DNA from: Methanobacterium sp. UBA176 | GTDB lineage: Archaea > Methanobacteriota > Methanobacteria > Methanobacteriales > Methanobacteriaceae | Reading direction: 5' to 3' | DNA: 64,000 nucleotides | Assembly (NCBI GenBank): GCA_002505765.1 | Contig: DAVZ01000040.1 | Span: 1 to 64,000, forward strand | Shown here: in pieces, positions 16,262-25,791 of the stretch | How positions within the stretch are numbered: the first letter of the stretch is position 1 | Layout: every line of letters starts with the position of its first letter | Program-made: the position numbers and the translations under genes | The notes under the pieces: model-generated | What the model was told of the DNA's origin: nothing | The model's input: the letters and a program-made list of their open reading frames with translations, nothing else | Databases searched by the model: none

Positions 16262-18913
16262 TCAAAGAACATTATCATCTTCAAAATCCATTAATTCATT
16301 AATTTCATCGTTCTCCATTTTTTCAAAAATACTGTCAACCCCACATTCATAAATAGATTTGAGTTCTTCTTCTGTTAGCCTATCTAATACATAAAATCCT
16401 TTAAATTCAGGAAATGATATTTTATTTAAAAAATCACTTTTTTCTGAATAAAATATGGGAATGCTTACAGAATATTCATAAAGTATTTTCTTTAAATCCC
16501 ATTTATTCACTTTTTTATCTGTTAATTTTGATATTTCCTCTTCAATTTCTTTCCAAGGAATTTTCCTGTTTTCAGAATTACTTATTATTTTGGCAAATTC
16601 CTTTTTAATATCAGGATCCTCTTCTGTGAATTCCATAAGATTTGGAATCACTGCATTAACTCCTGCGATAGTTCTAAAAAGTCTTTGAGCTTGGCTCTTT
16701 TTTTCGACCGTAAAATATTTTAAATAGTCCAAATTTTCTTGTATTCCTTTTTCATAAATTTCTTTAAGCTTGGTTCCGTTAATTTCTTTTTCAAAAACTT
16801 CTTTTATCATTTCCATTTCATCTTCATAATTTAAAGCATTTGAATTAGCTTCATGTTCTTTTAGAACTTCAAAAGTCTTTTTAATTACTTTATAGTCGTA
16901 AATAGCTCTTGTTCCTTTATCAACTTCCAAATGTTCATCTTCGGTTTTTTCACCTGAAAAAATAACTATATTTGGCGTGTCGATAGGATAATCCTCCACT
17001 CTGTTCCTATAAACTCTTCCCCATCTTTGAATTTGACTGTCAATTGTTGATATTTCTGTTATCATTGCATCAAAATCTAAGTCAACTGAAGCTTCAACAA
17101 TCTGGGTTGATACAACTATTACTTTCTCGTTGTTTTCTTTATCTTTGATTTTTTCTTTAATTTCTTTTATACGTCTGCGTTTTTCTTTTTCTATCAGTCT
17201 CGAATGCAAAAGATAAACGTTTCCTTTATTTTTTAGATTTTCATAAATTTTAATAGCTTTTTTAACGTTATTTACTATTATAAACAAATTTTTATTTTTG
17301 AAATCTTCGATCAATTTATCTAATTCAGATTCACTCTCTTTTTTTAATTTTAGATCGCTATCAAACAGATTTTTTTCTACAACAGCAATTTTATGTCTTT
17401 TTCGGTTGAAATTCTTAATTTTATTTTTTATTTTTTCATCAAACTTCGCAACGTCTTTAATTTCAAAGCCATCTTCGCCCATCTCATTGAAATACTTCTC
17501 ATAATATGGGGGGAATGTAGCAGTTATTATAAGAATCTTTCCTTTGAGTTTGCGAATAATTTCAAGTGTTTTAATGATTATTGCCGCCATTTCCTCATTA
17601 TATGTTTGTATTTCGTCAATAACTATGGATGAAAAAGGATAAACAGAAATTACTTTATCAGAGCCGTAATAATTCAAAGAAGTTAGAAATACCTGATCTG
17701 GAGTTGTAAGGAGTATAGGGGAAGAAATCATTTGTGTTGAGGTCATCATTTTATCTATATCCAAATCACTTCCTTTTTTTTCTTCTTTGATATATTCAAT
17801 AAATGCTGTTGAGTGTAATATGTCTACAGATTCTTTATCAAAATAGCCATCCTTAGAATTTCGAAAACGTGAAAATAAATCGTTTAGAGCAACTCTTAAT
17901 GGTAAAGTATAAATCAATTTCCTTTTATTTATTTCAGCCCACAAAAGGGCAAACTCAGTTTTTCCTGAACCAGTAGGAGCTACAAGAATAAGAGATTTAT
18001 CTGTATCTATGTCATCCAATACGTCTTTTTGCCAAAGATATATTTCTTTATTTTTTTTGGATATATTCGCTTTTATCTCGTTCGATAATCCCTCAAAAAC
18101 ATTTTTAAGCCCTTTACGTTCAATTTCAACTCCACCACTAGAGGAATAATCACATCTTCTAAGGAAACCAAGTAAAACTAAAAAATCATAATCTGGATTG
18201 TCATTATCTATATCATAGAACTCTGCAAATTCAGATATGTCATCTTCACGAGAATTTATCTTTTCAAGGAGTAAATTTGTTTTCCCAATATTCGTTTCTG
18301 CTTCTAGTGAATTAATTGCTGAACATGCTATTTCAGAATTAGAAAATTCATCTTTAATATATTTAAACAAGTTCATGAGGAAATTTCGTAAAATACCAGA
18401 ATTTCCATTGATAAATTTAAGATAAGAAGATGTAGCCTTACGATAGTTAGAAATTATCTCCATAAGATCTTTTTCTGCAATGAAATACTCATTATAATGA
18501 TGGAGAAGTATTGCTGTCCTCAGTTTTTTGTCTAATTCGTTGTTTCCTAATATAAATGTGCTCCAAATCGACGAAAGTATTTCATGCCTTGGATATCTCA
18601 TTTCAGGATTATTAAGTGGCTTTAAAAAAGTTTTTAACTTTTTCCAATCTTCACTATCTTTTTCATCGCTATTAAAAACCTTTTTCTGGAAAGTATAATC
18701 AATTTTACCAAGATCATGTAATATAGCTGCAATCACAAGTTTTTCAAAAATGTCATTGTTAGCAACCATATCGTAATTAAATGAATCTTTATTTTCTTTC
18801 ACAAATTCATTGAGTTCTAAAACTCTTCTTACAGCTTCTTTTAGGTGGTCTTTAAGTAAATAATTTTCCTGATCTCCTGATTTGGCTCTTAAAATATCAA
18901 TTAACTCATCCAT
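16262..18913 (-). CDS. cas3: Cas3 HD nuclease-helicase, left effector operon
   Basis: About 883 residues from ATG 18913, preceded by GGGTGG. An N-terminal HD nuclease domain shows His23, His66-Asp67 (LHDLGK) and RHEILSS. The SF2 helicase follows: Walker A APTGSGKT, DEIQ in place of DExH (IVIDEIQTYN), TATFPP, STQIVEASVDLDFD, and QIQRWGRVYRNR. It is recruited by the crRNA complex to unwind and degrade target DNA. It is the last gene of the operon, and its start overlaps the stop of cas5. Confidence 0.95.
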   Translation of the reverse strand: MDELIDILRAKSGDQENYLLKDHLKEAVRRVLELNEFVKENKDSFNYDMVANNDIFEKLVIAAILHDLGKIDYTFQKKVFNSDEKDSEDWKKLKTFLKPLNNPEMRYPRHEILSSIWSTFILGNNELDKKLRTAILLHHYNEYFIAEKDLMEIISNYRKATSSYLKFINGNSGILRNFLMNLFKYIKDEFSNSEIACSAINSLEAETNIGKTNLLLEKINSREDDISEFAEFYDIDNDNPDYDFLVLLGFLRRCDYSSSGGVEIERKGLKNVFEGLSNEIKANISKKNKEIYLWQKDVLDDIDTDKSLILVAPTGSGKTEFALLWAEINKRKLIYTLPLRVALNDLFSRFRNSKDGYFDKESVDILHSTAFIEYIKEEKKGSDLDIDKMMTSTQMISSPILLTTPDQVFLTSLNYYGSDKVISVYPFSSIVIDEIQTYNEEMAAIIIKTLEIIRKLKGKILIITATFPPYYEKYFNEMGEDGFEIKDVAKFDEKIKNKIKNFNRKRHKIAVVEKNLFDSDLKLKKESESELDKLIEDFKNKNLFIIVNNVKKAIKIYENLKNKGNVYLLHSRLIEKEKRRRIKEIKEKIKDKENNEKVIVVSTQIVEASVDLDFDAMITEISTIDSQIQRWGRVYRNRVEDYPIDTPNIVIFSGEKTEDEHLEVDKGTRAIYDYKVIKKTFEVLKEHEANSNALNYEDEMEMIKEVFEKEINGTKLKEIYEKGIQENLDYLKYFTVEKKSQAQRLFRTIAGVNAVIPNLMEFTEEDPDIKKEFAKIISNSENRKIPWKEIEEEISKLTDKKVNKWDLKKILYEYSVSIPIFYSEKSDFLNKISFPEFKGFYVLDRLTEEELKSIYECGVDSIFEKMENDEINELMDFEDDNVL

Positions 18914-19752
18914 TACAACCACCCGAATTCTTCAGGTATTTTGAAGTTCAAATTTTTATCCTTTATATTGTAATTTTCAACTTTTACTTCATCTTTAAGA
19001 AAAATAACTTGATCCAATCCTGTATACATAACAGTTTCAAATTCTGGAATTCTTTTAGTGGATTTAGTAATTTCTGCTTTGTTTTTGATACATTTGTCAC
19101 CATTTTTAAAAATTACCTTTAATGGAATAGAATAAACTGGAAATTTTTCATTTTTGATTGGAAATTCTCCATGAGAACCATTATCTGCTTTGAGTTTGAT
19201 ATAAGCTGGTTGTGTCAACCAGATGTTTTTCTTTGCTATTTTTTCAGAGAAAGAGAAATCTTCTTCAGAATAAACGCCCCTCAAGAATATTATATCTTCA
19301 CTTCGTCCAAGATAAGGAATTTTAGATGGATTTAACAAAGCTTTTTCCATTTCTTCAATTAAATCTTCTCTTCCTTTAAGGAAGATGTAAACGCGACCGT
19401 TGAATAATTCTTGCTGAAAAACAGGAGATCTTTGAGAAGTTACACCTCTTCCATATAAAGGAAATCCTTGATTCCACAGTTTTATTTTACCGTTGTATTT
19501 CATGAGGTCAATACCATTAGAACCTTTAATTAAGCTTTGATAGTTCCAGAAAACACTCTCGAAGCATCCATGAATACTTACTTTGATTTCATAGAATTTC
19601 TTCTTATAGTATTCTCCTGTAATATTCTGCAGCATACCAATTATCGTTGATTTGGGTGGTAAAGGATAACTTTGAGCATAATAAAACGTGAAAGGGTTTC
19701 TATATTGTGCAAATGGTTGGAATATTTCAAGAAGGGTTATTTTATCTACCAT
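18913..19752 (-). CDS. cas5: Cas5 subunit, left effector operon
   Basis: The 279-residue protein has a Cas5-type N-terminus: LLEIFQPFAQYRNPFTFYYA, then SYPLPPKSTIIGMLQNITG. The proline-rich turn and the IIGML helix are typical of RAMP Cas5. It binds the crRNA 5' handle in Cascade. It is only distantly like the Cas5 of the right operon (25792-26457). It lies between cas7 and cas3 and touches cas3. Confidence 0.88.
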   Translation of the reverse strand: MVDKITLLEIFQPFAQYRNPFTFYYAQSYPLPPKSTIIGMLQNITGEYYKKKFYEIKVSIHGCFESVFWNYQSLIKGSNGIDLMKYNGKIKLWNQGFPLYGRGVTSQRSPVFQQELFNGRVYIFLKGREDLIEEMEKALLNPSKIPYLGRSEDIIFLRGVYSEEDFSFSEKIAKKNIWLTQPAYIKLKADNGSHGEFPIKNEKFPVYSIPLKVIFKNGDKCIKNKAEITKSTKRIPEFETVMYTGLDQVIFLKDEVKVENYNIKDKNLNFKIPEEFGWL

Positions 19753-19770
19753 AAGATGATCACTCTGCTT

Positions 19771-21093
19771 TTAACTATTCTTTTTAAATTCTACTTTAAT
19801 ACTGGGATCGTAGAATATAGTTACTTCTTCGCATCCTTTTGGAGCAGATTCGTTATCAGAATCAGAGTTTTCATTTTTCTTTGTTGCTTCTTCTTGAGAA
19901 TCCTTTTTATCTTCAAACAGATGATTTATACATCTAAAGACTTTTTCTTCATCTAATTTAAGTGCATTATTTAAGCCAATAATTTCGAAAATTGGTTTTC
20001 TGCTCTTGATTGTTTTATGCCTAACTTTTAACAATTTTCCACCATTTTCAAGCGGTGATTCTTCTATTTCGTCATACTCCTCTTCTACATATTTATCAAG
20101 AAGAGCAATTTTATCCTTGTAAGTTTTATAAGGCTTGTCTTTGTAAACACCTAAAATCATCAGTTTAGGAGATAAATCTTCGCATCTACCTTTTATGCTT
20201 CTATTAAGGTTTAATATTGCATTTATAAGATTTTTTATACGTTTTTTTCTAGTATCTTCATCTAATTCGTATTTTACAATCATTGCACCTAAATTTTCAT
20301 TGTATTCAATAATTTCAGAACTCTCCATTCCTGAAATCTTCACTTTACTATCCTCACTTTTGAAAGGCAAGATTATTTTAGAAATACTAGTTTTAGGTTC
20401 ACTATTATTTTTATGTACAAATTTTAATGGTTCATTGGTTCCATATGAAATTTCAAAATCAGTAGATGTTTCATTTTGTTTTATTTGAATAGAATTTATA
20501 GTTTTTTCAGTATTTTTCTCTTTTATTTTTTTAGCTAAGTAAACTTCCAAATTACCAACACTACTCACATCAATCATTGTTGTATATTGATAAAATGTTT
20601 CATGTTCTTCAGAAGTAAATGGATCTATAGGCATATCTCCTCTAAATTTACGCATTCTATTAGCTAAACCTAAATTTGCATTAAATAATGCATCATAGTT
20701 AAAGTGAGTCATTGAAACTGCATGATTAATCTTTACTGGAGCTGTTCTGGAATTTGGTGGCTGTGTAGAAGTAATTAAGTATCCAAACAAATCAAATTCA
20801 GGATAGCTTAAAATATCACCAGAACACAGTAAATCAGGTTTTGGTTGTATTGATCCTTCTTTATTGCCTCTTCCTGTTTCTGTCGTAAGTATTTCTCCTT
20901 CACCAATTTCCCATAAACCCATATTTTTCGCGGTTTCAAGTAAACTGTATCTTAAAGCGTATCTGCTAACCAGAGTATACTGTCTTCCATCCCATTTTGT
21001 TATCTTTTTAAGCTCTTGATAATTCCCGCTTCCTTGATCATAGTTTAAAGAGTTCCCATAGAATACAATATCCATAACAATATATTTTCCCAT
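19771..21093 (-). CDS. cas7: Cas7 backbone subunit (Cst2/DevR-like), left operon
   Basis: About 440 residues from ATG 21093, which has GGAGGT seven bases upstream. The start, MGKYIVMDIVFYGNSLNYDQ, then TKWDGRQYTLVSRYALRYS and the FDLFGYLIT block, are those of DevR/Cst2-type Cas7 proteins, which polymerise along the crRNA. It is longer than the right-operon Cas7 because of a charged central part and an acidic tail (KDSQEEATKKNENSDSDNES). The start lies two bases inside the upstream gene's stop region. Confidence 0.85.
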   Translation of the reverse strand: MGKYIVMDIVFYGNSLNYDQGSGNYQELKKITKWDGRQYTLVSRYALRYSLLETAKNMGLWEIGEGEILTTETGRGNKEGSIQPKPDLLCSGDILSYPEFDLFGYLITSTQPPNSRTAPVKINHAVSMTHFNYDALFNANLGLANRMRKFRGDMPIDPFTSEEHETFYQYTTMIDVSSVGNLEVYLAKKIKEKNTEKTINSIQIKQNETSTDFEISYGTNEPLKFVHKNNSEPKTSISKIILPFKSEDSKVKISGMESSEIIEYNENLGAMIVKYELDEDTRKKRIKNLINAILNLNRSIKGRCEDLSPKLMILGVYKDKPYKTYKDKIALLDKYVEEEYDEIEESPLENGGKLLKVRHKTIKSRKPIFEIIGLNNALKLDEEKVFRCINHLFEDKKDSQEEATKKNENSDSDNESAPKGCEEVTIFYDPSIKVEFKKNS

Positions 21094-21094
21094 A

Positions 21095-21436
21095 TTAATT
21101 ACCTCCATTAGATTCTGCAGACATTATTCCCATAATAATTGAATAAGCAACATTTTCAAAGCTTTCTGGCGTTAAAGGATAAATTTCCTGTAATTTATCA
21201 GATAGTTTCTTAACATCTTCATTTGCTTTTTGTCCATTTAACGTTCTTAAAAGAATAGAAAAAAATTCTTTTTGATTACTTGATTTAGTCGTATTTAATA
21301 ACTTATAAACAATTTTTTGCCTATAATTATCAGACCCAATCTTATTAAAAGCATTATCAGTGTATTTTTTTATTTTCCAGAGATCACTTTGTGATACTGG
21401 TTTTTTAGTCCTAAATTCAACCTCTACATTCTCCAA
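21095..21436 (-). CDS. Small protein of the left cas operon, possible small subunit
   Basis: A 113-residue, apparently all-helical protein (VSQSDLWKIKKYTDNAFNKI, FFSILLRTLNGQKANEDVKK, LTPESFENVAYSIIMGIMSA). Its place between cas8 and cas7 and its size fit a Cas11-like small subunit of a Cascade complex. Many type I-B systems make that subunit from an internal start in cas8 instead. I do not recognise a named family. The right operon has no equivalent gene. Confidence 0.7.
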   Translation of the reverse strand: MENVEVEFRTKKPVSQSDLWKIKKYTDNAFNKIGSDNYRQKIVYKLLNTTKSSNQKEFFSILLRTLNGQKANEDVKKLSDKLQEIYPLTPESFENVAYSIIMGIMSAESNGGN

Positions 21437-21448
21437 TTTTTACACCTC

Positions 21449-23437
21449 CTATAAAAACCCAATAAGTAATGCAAGAGCGTAATTTTCCCAATTATCTTCA
21501 TTCTGCACCACATTGCTAAAAATATAACCATTAAGATCTTTAATAGACTTAACCTTTTTAGGATCAATTTTACTTTGCTCAAGTAATGCTTTTAAAATAA
21601 TATTCACAAATGCATGTTTATTTTGTCTTTTTATAGCTGCGATAAGCCTATAAGCAGTTTTTTCCTTATTATCATCAGAAAAAATTTTAGAAACATTTCT
21701 ATATGCTAAATTCATTCGATTATAATTCTCTTTTATCTGGAACACAATATCTTCAAGCTCTAAATGTATAAATTGTTCAAAAATTCTTCTTTTGTTGCCT
21801 TTGGATAAAGATTTGATCTTAGCATCCACAGAAAGGTTATACAGTAAGACTTTAGTGAATTTTTGATTTGTTTTATTGTTTATTCTTAAAATAGTGTGTT
21901 TGAGGATGCGTGGGAATAATGGTTTATTCTTAATGAATTCTTCAAGCAACCAAACCCGTTCAGAATTTTTATCCGCTTTATCTCCTTTAATTTGAAGATT
22001 TAAGTTTAAGGCATTTCTTATAGCGTCGTCAATGATTATACTTGCTCCAAGCTTTGTAATACCAAGATATCTCACATCCTTCAATTTTTGGTTTTCAATT
22101 CCCTCAAATTCTATTAAATACATACTTTCCAAAGAGAACTTAGCTTTATTTTCTATTAACTCATCAATTATCGAAGACCATGTAATTTTAAATATTGAAT
22201 CTTTTTTTCCCATTCTAGAAATTTTTGTTTTAATTCCTTTGTTAATCGAATAAGAAAGATTGAGATTATTTGTATAAAAAAGAATATTCCTGTGTGCAAA
22301 AAACTGGAAGGCATTAGCAAAGGAAAGTAACAACAAATAAACTGGAAATTTCAGATTTAATCCAGATTCAATTTCATTCAATGTAAGTGGCATTGTGTAT
22401 CCTACATTGAAAAACTCAATTGGGGAATATAAAAAAGGATTTGCTGTAGAGTCTGGAGAAAATTCGTATGAACTTAATTCTCCTTTTTTTCCATATTCTT
22501 TTTGTATCTTTGTATACCATTTTTTCTTTAAATTATCCTTGTTTTTATTATCTAAACAAAATTCTTTCTCGCAAAAATCAATAATCTCTGCTTTTCTCTT
22601 CTTTTGATATAACATCTTTTCGATTGTATCTACAAAAACCATATGATTGACACTGATATTTTTACAAAAACTAATGAACTCAATAAATGATTCTTGATCT
22701 TTTAAAGCTCTAATTAATTTTATATTGGAAAGATCTTTTCGTAAAAGATAATACAAATATAAAAAAGATAAAAAGATTTCTTTTTTAGGATTATAAAGGA
22801 AGAAATTCCGATGATCCTTAGGAAGATTTAAATCAAAATTCAAAATAAGGTCATTGACTTTATCCATTACGCTTATGAACATATCTTCTGAATTAGAAAG
22901 TATTTCATTTATACGGGATTCGATTTTTGTAGAAAAAATTAGTTTTTCGTTTATTAAATTATTTCTTAATTCATTTATTTGTGAATCTAGCTCTATTATT
23001 TTGTTTTCATGGCTTAAAATATTCTTTTCTAGTCTTTTTATTTTATTTAAATCTTTTTTTGTAATTTTGTCTAAATTAAGATCTTTATTGGTGCCTAACA
23101 ATTTTGAAAGTTCTTTTTCTTTTTCTTTTCTTTTTTTTAATGCATCACTTCTTTTTTTACCTATTTTCCCTATTTCTTTGAAAGTGCTACGAATTTTTGA
23201 ATGATAAAACAAATAAGCAAACGGAAAATAACCATAGTAAATTAATTCAGAGTTTTCTTTTATTCTATTTTTTAGTTCCTCAAGGTTCCAACCATAAACT
23301 TCTTCCATTAAATTTATAAAGCCCAAAATACCAGTATCAATGAACCAATTACCTGTAAATTGAAGTTCTGGAACATTAATATCATTATTCTCAATAATTT
23401 CTTCTTCTAAAACATTTTCACGGTTTTCCACCATCAT
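21449..23437 (-). CDS. cas8: Cas8-like large subunit, left operon
   Basis: A 662-residue, Lys/Ile/Asn-rich protein. Its start (VPELQFTGNWFIDTGILGFI) is the same kind as that of the right-operon Cas8 (FDFTGNPFVDAGIWSISAW). Residues ~85-150 form a lysine/glutamate-rich coiled coil. It lacks the CxxC...CxxC zinc motif of Cst1. As the large subunit it should recognise the PAM and recruit Cas3. Assignment rests on N-terminal similarity, size and operon position. Confidence 0.8.
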   Translation of the reverse strand: MMVENRENVLEEEIIENNDINVPELQFTGNWFIDTGILGFINLMEEVYGWNLEELKNRIKENSELIYYGYFPFAYLFYHSKIRSTFKEIGKIGKKRSDALKKRKEKEKELSKLLGTNKDLNLDKITKKDLNKIKRLEKNILSHENKIIELDSQINELRNNLINEKLIFSTKIESRINEILSNSEDMFISVMDKVNDLILNFDLNLPKDHRNFFLYNPKKEIFLSFLYLYYLLRKDLSNIKLIRALKDQESFIEFISFCKNISVNHMVFVDTIEKMLYQKKRKAEIIDFCEKEFCLDNKNKDNLKKKWYTKIQKEYGKKGELSSYEFSPDSTANPFLYSPIEFFNVGYTMPLTLNEIESGLNLKFPVYLLLLSFANAFQFFAHRNILFYTNNLNLSYSINKGIKTKISRMGKKDSIFKITWSSIIDELIENKAKFSLESMYLIEFEGIENQKLKDVRYLGITKLGASIIIDDAIRNALNLNLQIKGDKADKNSERVWLLEEFIKNKPLFPRILKHTILRINNKTNQKFTKVLLYNLSVDAKIKSLSKGNKRRIFEQFIHLELEDIVFQIKENYNRMNLAYRNVSKIFSDDNKEKTAYRLIAAIKRQNKHAFVNIILKALLEQSKIDPKKVKSIKDLNGYIFSNVVQNEDNWENYALALLIGFL

Positions 23438-23439
23438 AA

Positions 23440-23545
23440 AGTCATCACCATTCCAAAACCCATACTATTCTTCTCTCCCAATCCACAATTATACGCAAAC
23501 TCCAAAAGTCTTTAGTCAGCCTTAATATCAAAATCTCATATAAAC
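23440..23545 (-). pseudogene. cas6: cas6 C-terminal relic
   Basis: On the minus strand this gap encodes FAYNCGLGEKNSMGFGMVMT, almost the same as the end of the intact Cas6 (FAYDCGLGEKNSMGFGMVEI at 28797-29528), including the glycine-rich loop. The DNA before it also matches the cas6 3' region but is out of frame. So the left operon once began with its own cas6, of which only about 100 bp are left. Confidence 0.88.
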
Positions 23546-23567
23546 GTTCAGCTTCATGTAAATCTAA

Positions 23568-25781
23568 TCAAATAAAAGGATCTTCCTCCACTTCCAGCAT
23601 CAAACCTAACCTATTATCATATTTCGCATCCACAAAATATGTTTTCCCGTCTAATTCCACATTATTTTCCTTTTCAAGCTTTTTAAACTGTCCAATACTG
23701 ATAGAAAGGAAATAACTCATTGCTTCAAAATATCTCTTCTCATCTATTTCATCCAGATAATCAAGCTTATATTTGAATGGAACCACCTCATAAGACTGGA
23801 AAAGAGAATAAAACTCCATTTCACTCTCACTATCATTTATGAAAGGAACTATCTGCCTATTAAATGACTCAAAATGATTTTGTACCCTGTCAAAATCTTC
23901 TTTATCTTTTCCAGCATATCCATCTGCATATATATCATCTACAAGTTTTTGAATAATGTCTTCTTTTAAAATATCAACATTTTCGAGACTTTTTACAGTT
24001 TTTTGAACAATTTTAGGGTTGTAAATATATTTATCCTTTTTAGAACCTTCAGAAAAAATATTTACTGGAGCAATTCTATCTTTGTTCCATCCTTTTCTGT
24101 TCACTCTACCAAATCGCTGGATTAGAGCGTCAATAGGTGCAGGTTCTGAATATAACATATCATAATCTATATCAAGTGATACCTCGATTGCCTGTGTTCC
24201 AACTAATAAATCAAGTTTATCCAGAGATTTTTCGATTTTCTCCCTGTCTTTGAGCATAAATCTGCTATGCAAAAGTGCACTATTTTCTATATCTTCAGAT
24301 AGTTCTTCAAAAACTTCTTGAGCCCTTAAAACAGTATTACATACTACAAGAACCCGTTTTCCTTCGTTTAAATCATCCTTTATAGTACCAAGATTATCCA
24401 GTATGTTCCCGTGAATAACATTTACTTCATGCCTTGTAAACTTCTCAAGTTCGTCTTTATCCATTTTTATTTCAGTTGAAATACCTAAATTATCCTTAAA
24501 TAAATTTTTAATGAATGTTGGAAGAGTTGCAGACATAATTAGCATTTCTGCATTATAATTATTTTTCAAGATTTTTAGAATTTCAAGAATAAGAGAAGTG
24601 GTATGTGCATCATAGGCATGAATCTCATCAAGGATAAATAAACCGTTGGTCATTTCTGAAAGCTGCATTTCAAATCCTTTGGTTCCAAAAAATGCTTTAA
24701 GTATCTGAAATGGGGTAAGAATCTTATATGGTCTGTAAATTTTTTTAGATAATCCTTTTATCTCCCTTATTTTACTTTTTGTAATATCATAGTTGTCCAT
24801 ATCATCTGATAATGCTTTATAAAGGAAATATGATGCTTTACCATGTAATAATCCTACTAAATCCTTATTTCCAAAGTCCTTTTGAAGTCTTTTGTACATT
24901 GCGTTGATACTTGCAGTGTAAGGCAGTAAATAAAAAACTCTCTTGGATTTAGTGGAATTCTGATTAGTATCACTCCATAAAAGAGATGCCTCTGTTTTAC
25001 CACTTCCTGTTGGAGAAGTAAGAAAAGCGCTTCCATGAGTATTTAAGGCTTCCTGCTGGACTTTTCGTAGTTCAAAGTTAAATATTGAACGCATGCCTTT
25101 AATACCTTCTAAAATTTCATATTTTGAACCAGAAGCCAGATGATCACAGGCATTTACAAAACCTTTTAAAAAAATGCCATATTTTCCATGTAAGGTTGAA
25201 TATTCATCATCTTCCCATTCAAGATAGTAAGGAAGTACTGAATCTTTGTAAACATCTTCTAATTCGTTCACTGAAGAGATTAAATTATAATTATCCAGTT
25301 TATATCCCAGATATTCTTTACTCCATTTTTCTATAAGCTTAAAATAATTTAAAAGTTCTTCAAAATTAGGTTCTAATTCTAATAATTTCTTTTGATATAA
25401 TTTTTTACCATTAGGGCTTGGAAAAGTGTTATAACGTTCTCGAAGTTTATTTATATCTTTATGATGAGTAATTATGGCAATTCCTATCGCTCTTTTATAT
25501 AAATTATCATAATTTAGAGCTGATACAAATCCTGCAGATAACATTTCATGGCGATATTTCCATCTCAATTTATGAGTATCATCTTTAAGCATTTCCTGAA
25601 AGCCTGTTGCTCCTTTTCCAAAATCGTGGAAAAAAATAGAATAAAAAAGATGTTCCCAGAAATTTTCAACCCCACATAATTCTGGAACATTTTCATAAGC
25701 TTCTTTAATGCTTTTAAATACTTTTAATGCGTTTTCTGTATGTTCCAGAATAGTTTCATCAGGTTTTGCAAGAAGTGCCAT
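23568..25781 (-). CDS. cas3: Cas3 HD nuclease-helicase, right effector operon
   Basis: A 737-residue Cas3. The HD domain has His14 (ILEHTENALK) and His52-Asp53 (FHDFGKGATGF). The helicase has Walker A SPTGSGKT, DEIH (LFILDEIHAYDAHT), MSATLP, VGTQAIEVSLDIDYD and ALIQRFGRVNRKG. It degrades DNA bound by the Cst1-type complex. It is not a recent duplicate of the left Cas3: only the motifs are shared. It ends the right operon. Confidence 0.95.
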   Translation of the reverse strand: MALLAKPDETILEHTENALKVFKSIKEAYENVPELCGVENFWEHLFYSIFFHDFGKGATGFQEMLKDDTHKLRWKYRHEMLSAGFVSALNYDNLYKRAIGIAIITHHKDINKLRERYNTFPSPNGKKLYQKKLLELEPNFEELLNYFKLIEKWSKEYLGYKLDNYNLISSVNELEDVYKDSVLPYYLEWEDDEYSTLHGKYGIFLKGFVNACDHLASGSKYEILEGIKGMRSIFNFELRKVQQEALNTHGSAFLTSPTGSGKTEASLLWSDTNQNSTKSKRVFYLLPYTASINAMYKRLQKDFGNKDLVGLLHGKASYFLYKALSDDMDNYDITKSKIREIKGLSKKIYRPYKILTPFQILKAFFGTKGFEMQLSEMTNGLFILDEIHAYDAHTTSLILEILKILKNNYNAEMLIMSATLPTFIKNLFKDNLGISTEIKMDKDELEKFTRHEVNVIHGNILDNLGTIKDDLNEGKRVLVVCNTVLRAQEVFEELSEDIENSALLHSRFMLKDREKIEKSLDKLDLLVGTQAIEVSLDIDYDMLYSEPAPIDALIQRFGRVNRKGWNKDRIAPVNIFSEGSKKDKYIYNPKIVQKTVKSLENVDILKEDIIQKLVDDIYADGYAGKDKEDFDRVQNHFESFNRQIVPFINDSESEMEFYSLFQSYEVVPFKYKLDYLDEIDEKRYFEAMSYFLSISIGQFKKLEKENNVELDGKTYFVDAKYDNRLGLMLEVEEDPFI

Positions 25782-25791
25782 TATTTAGCCC

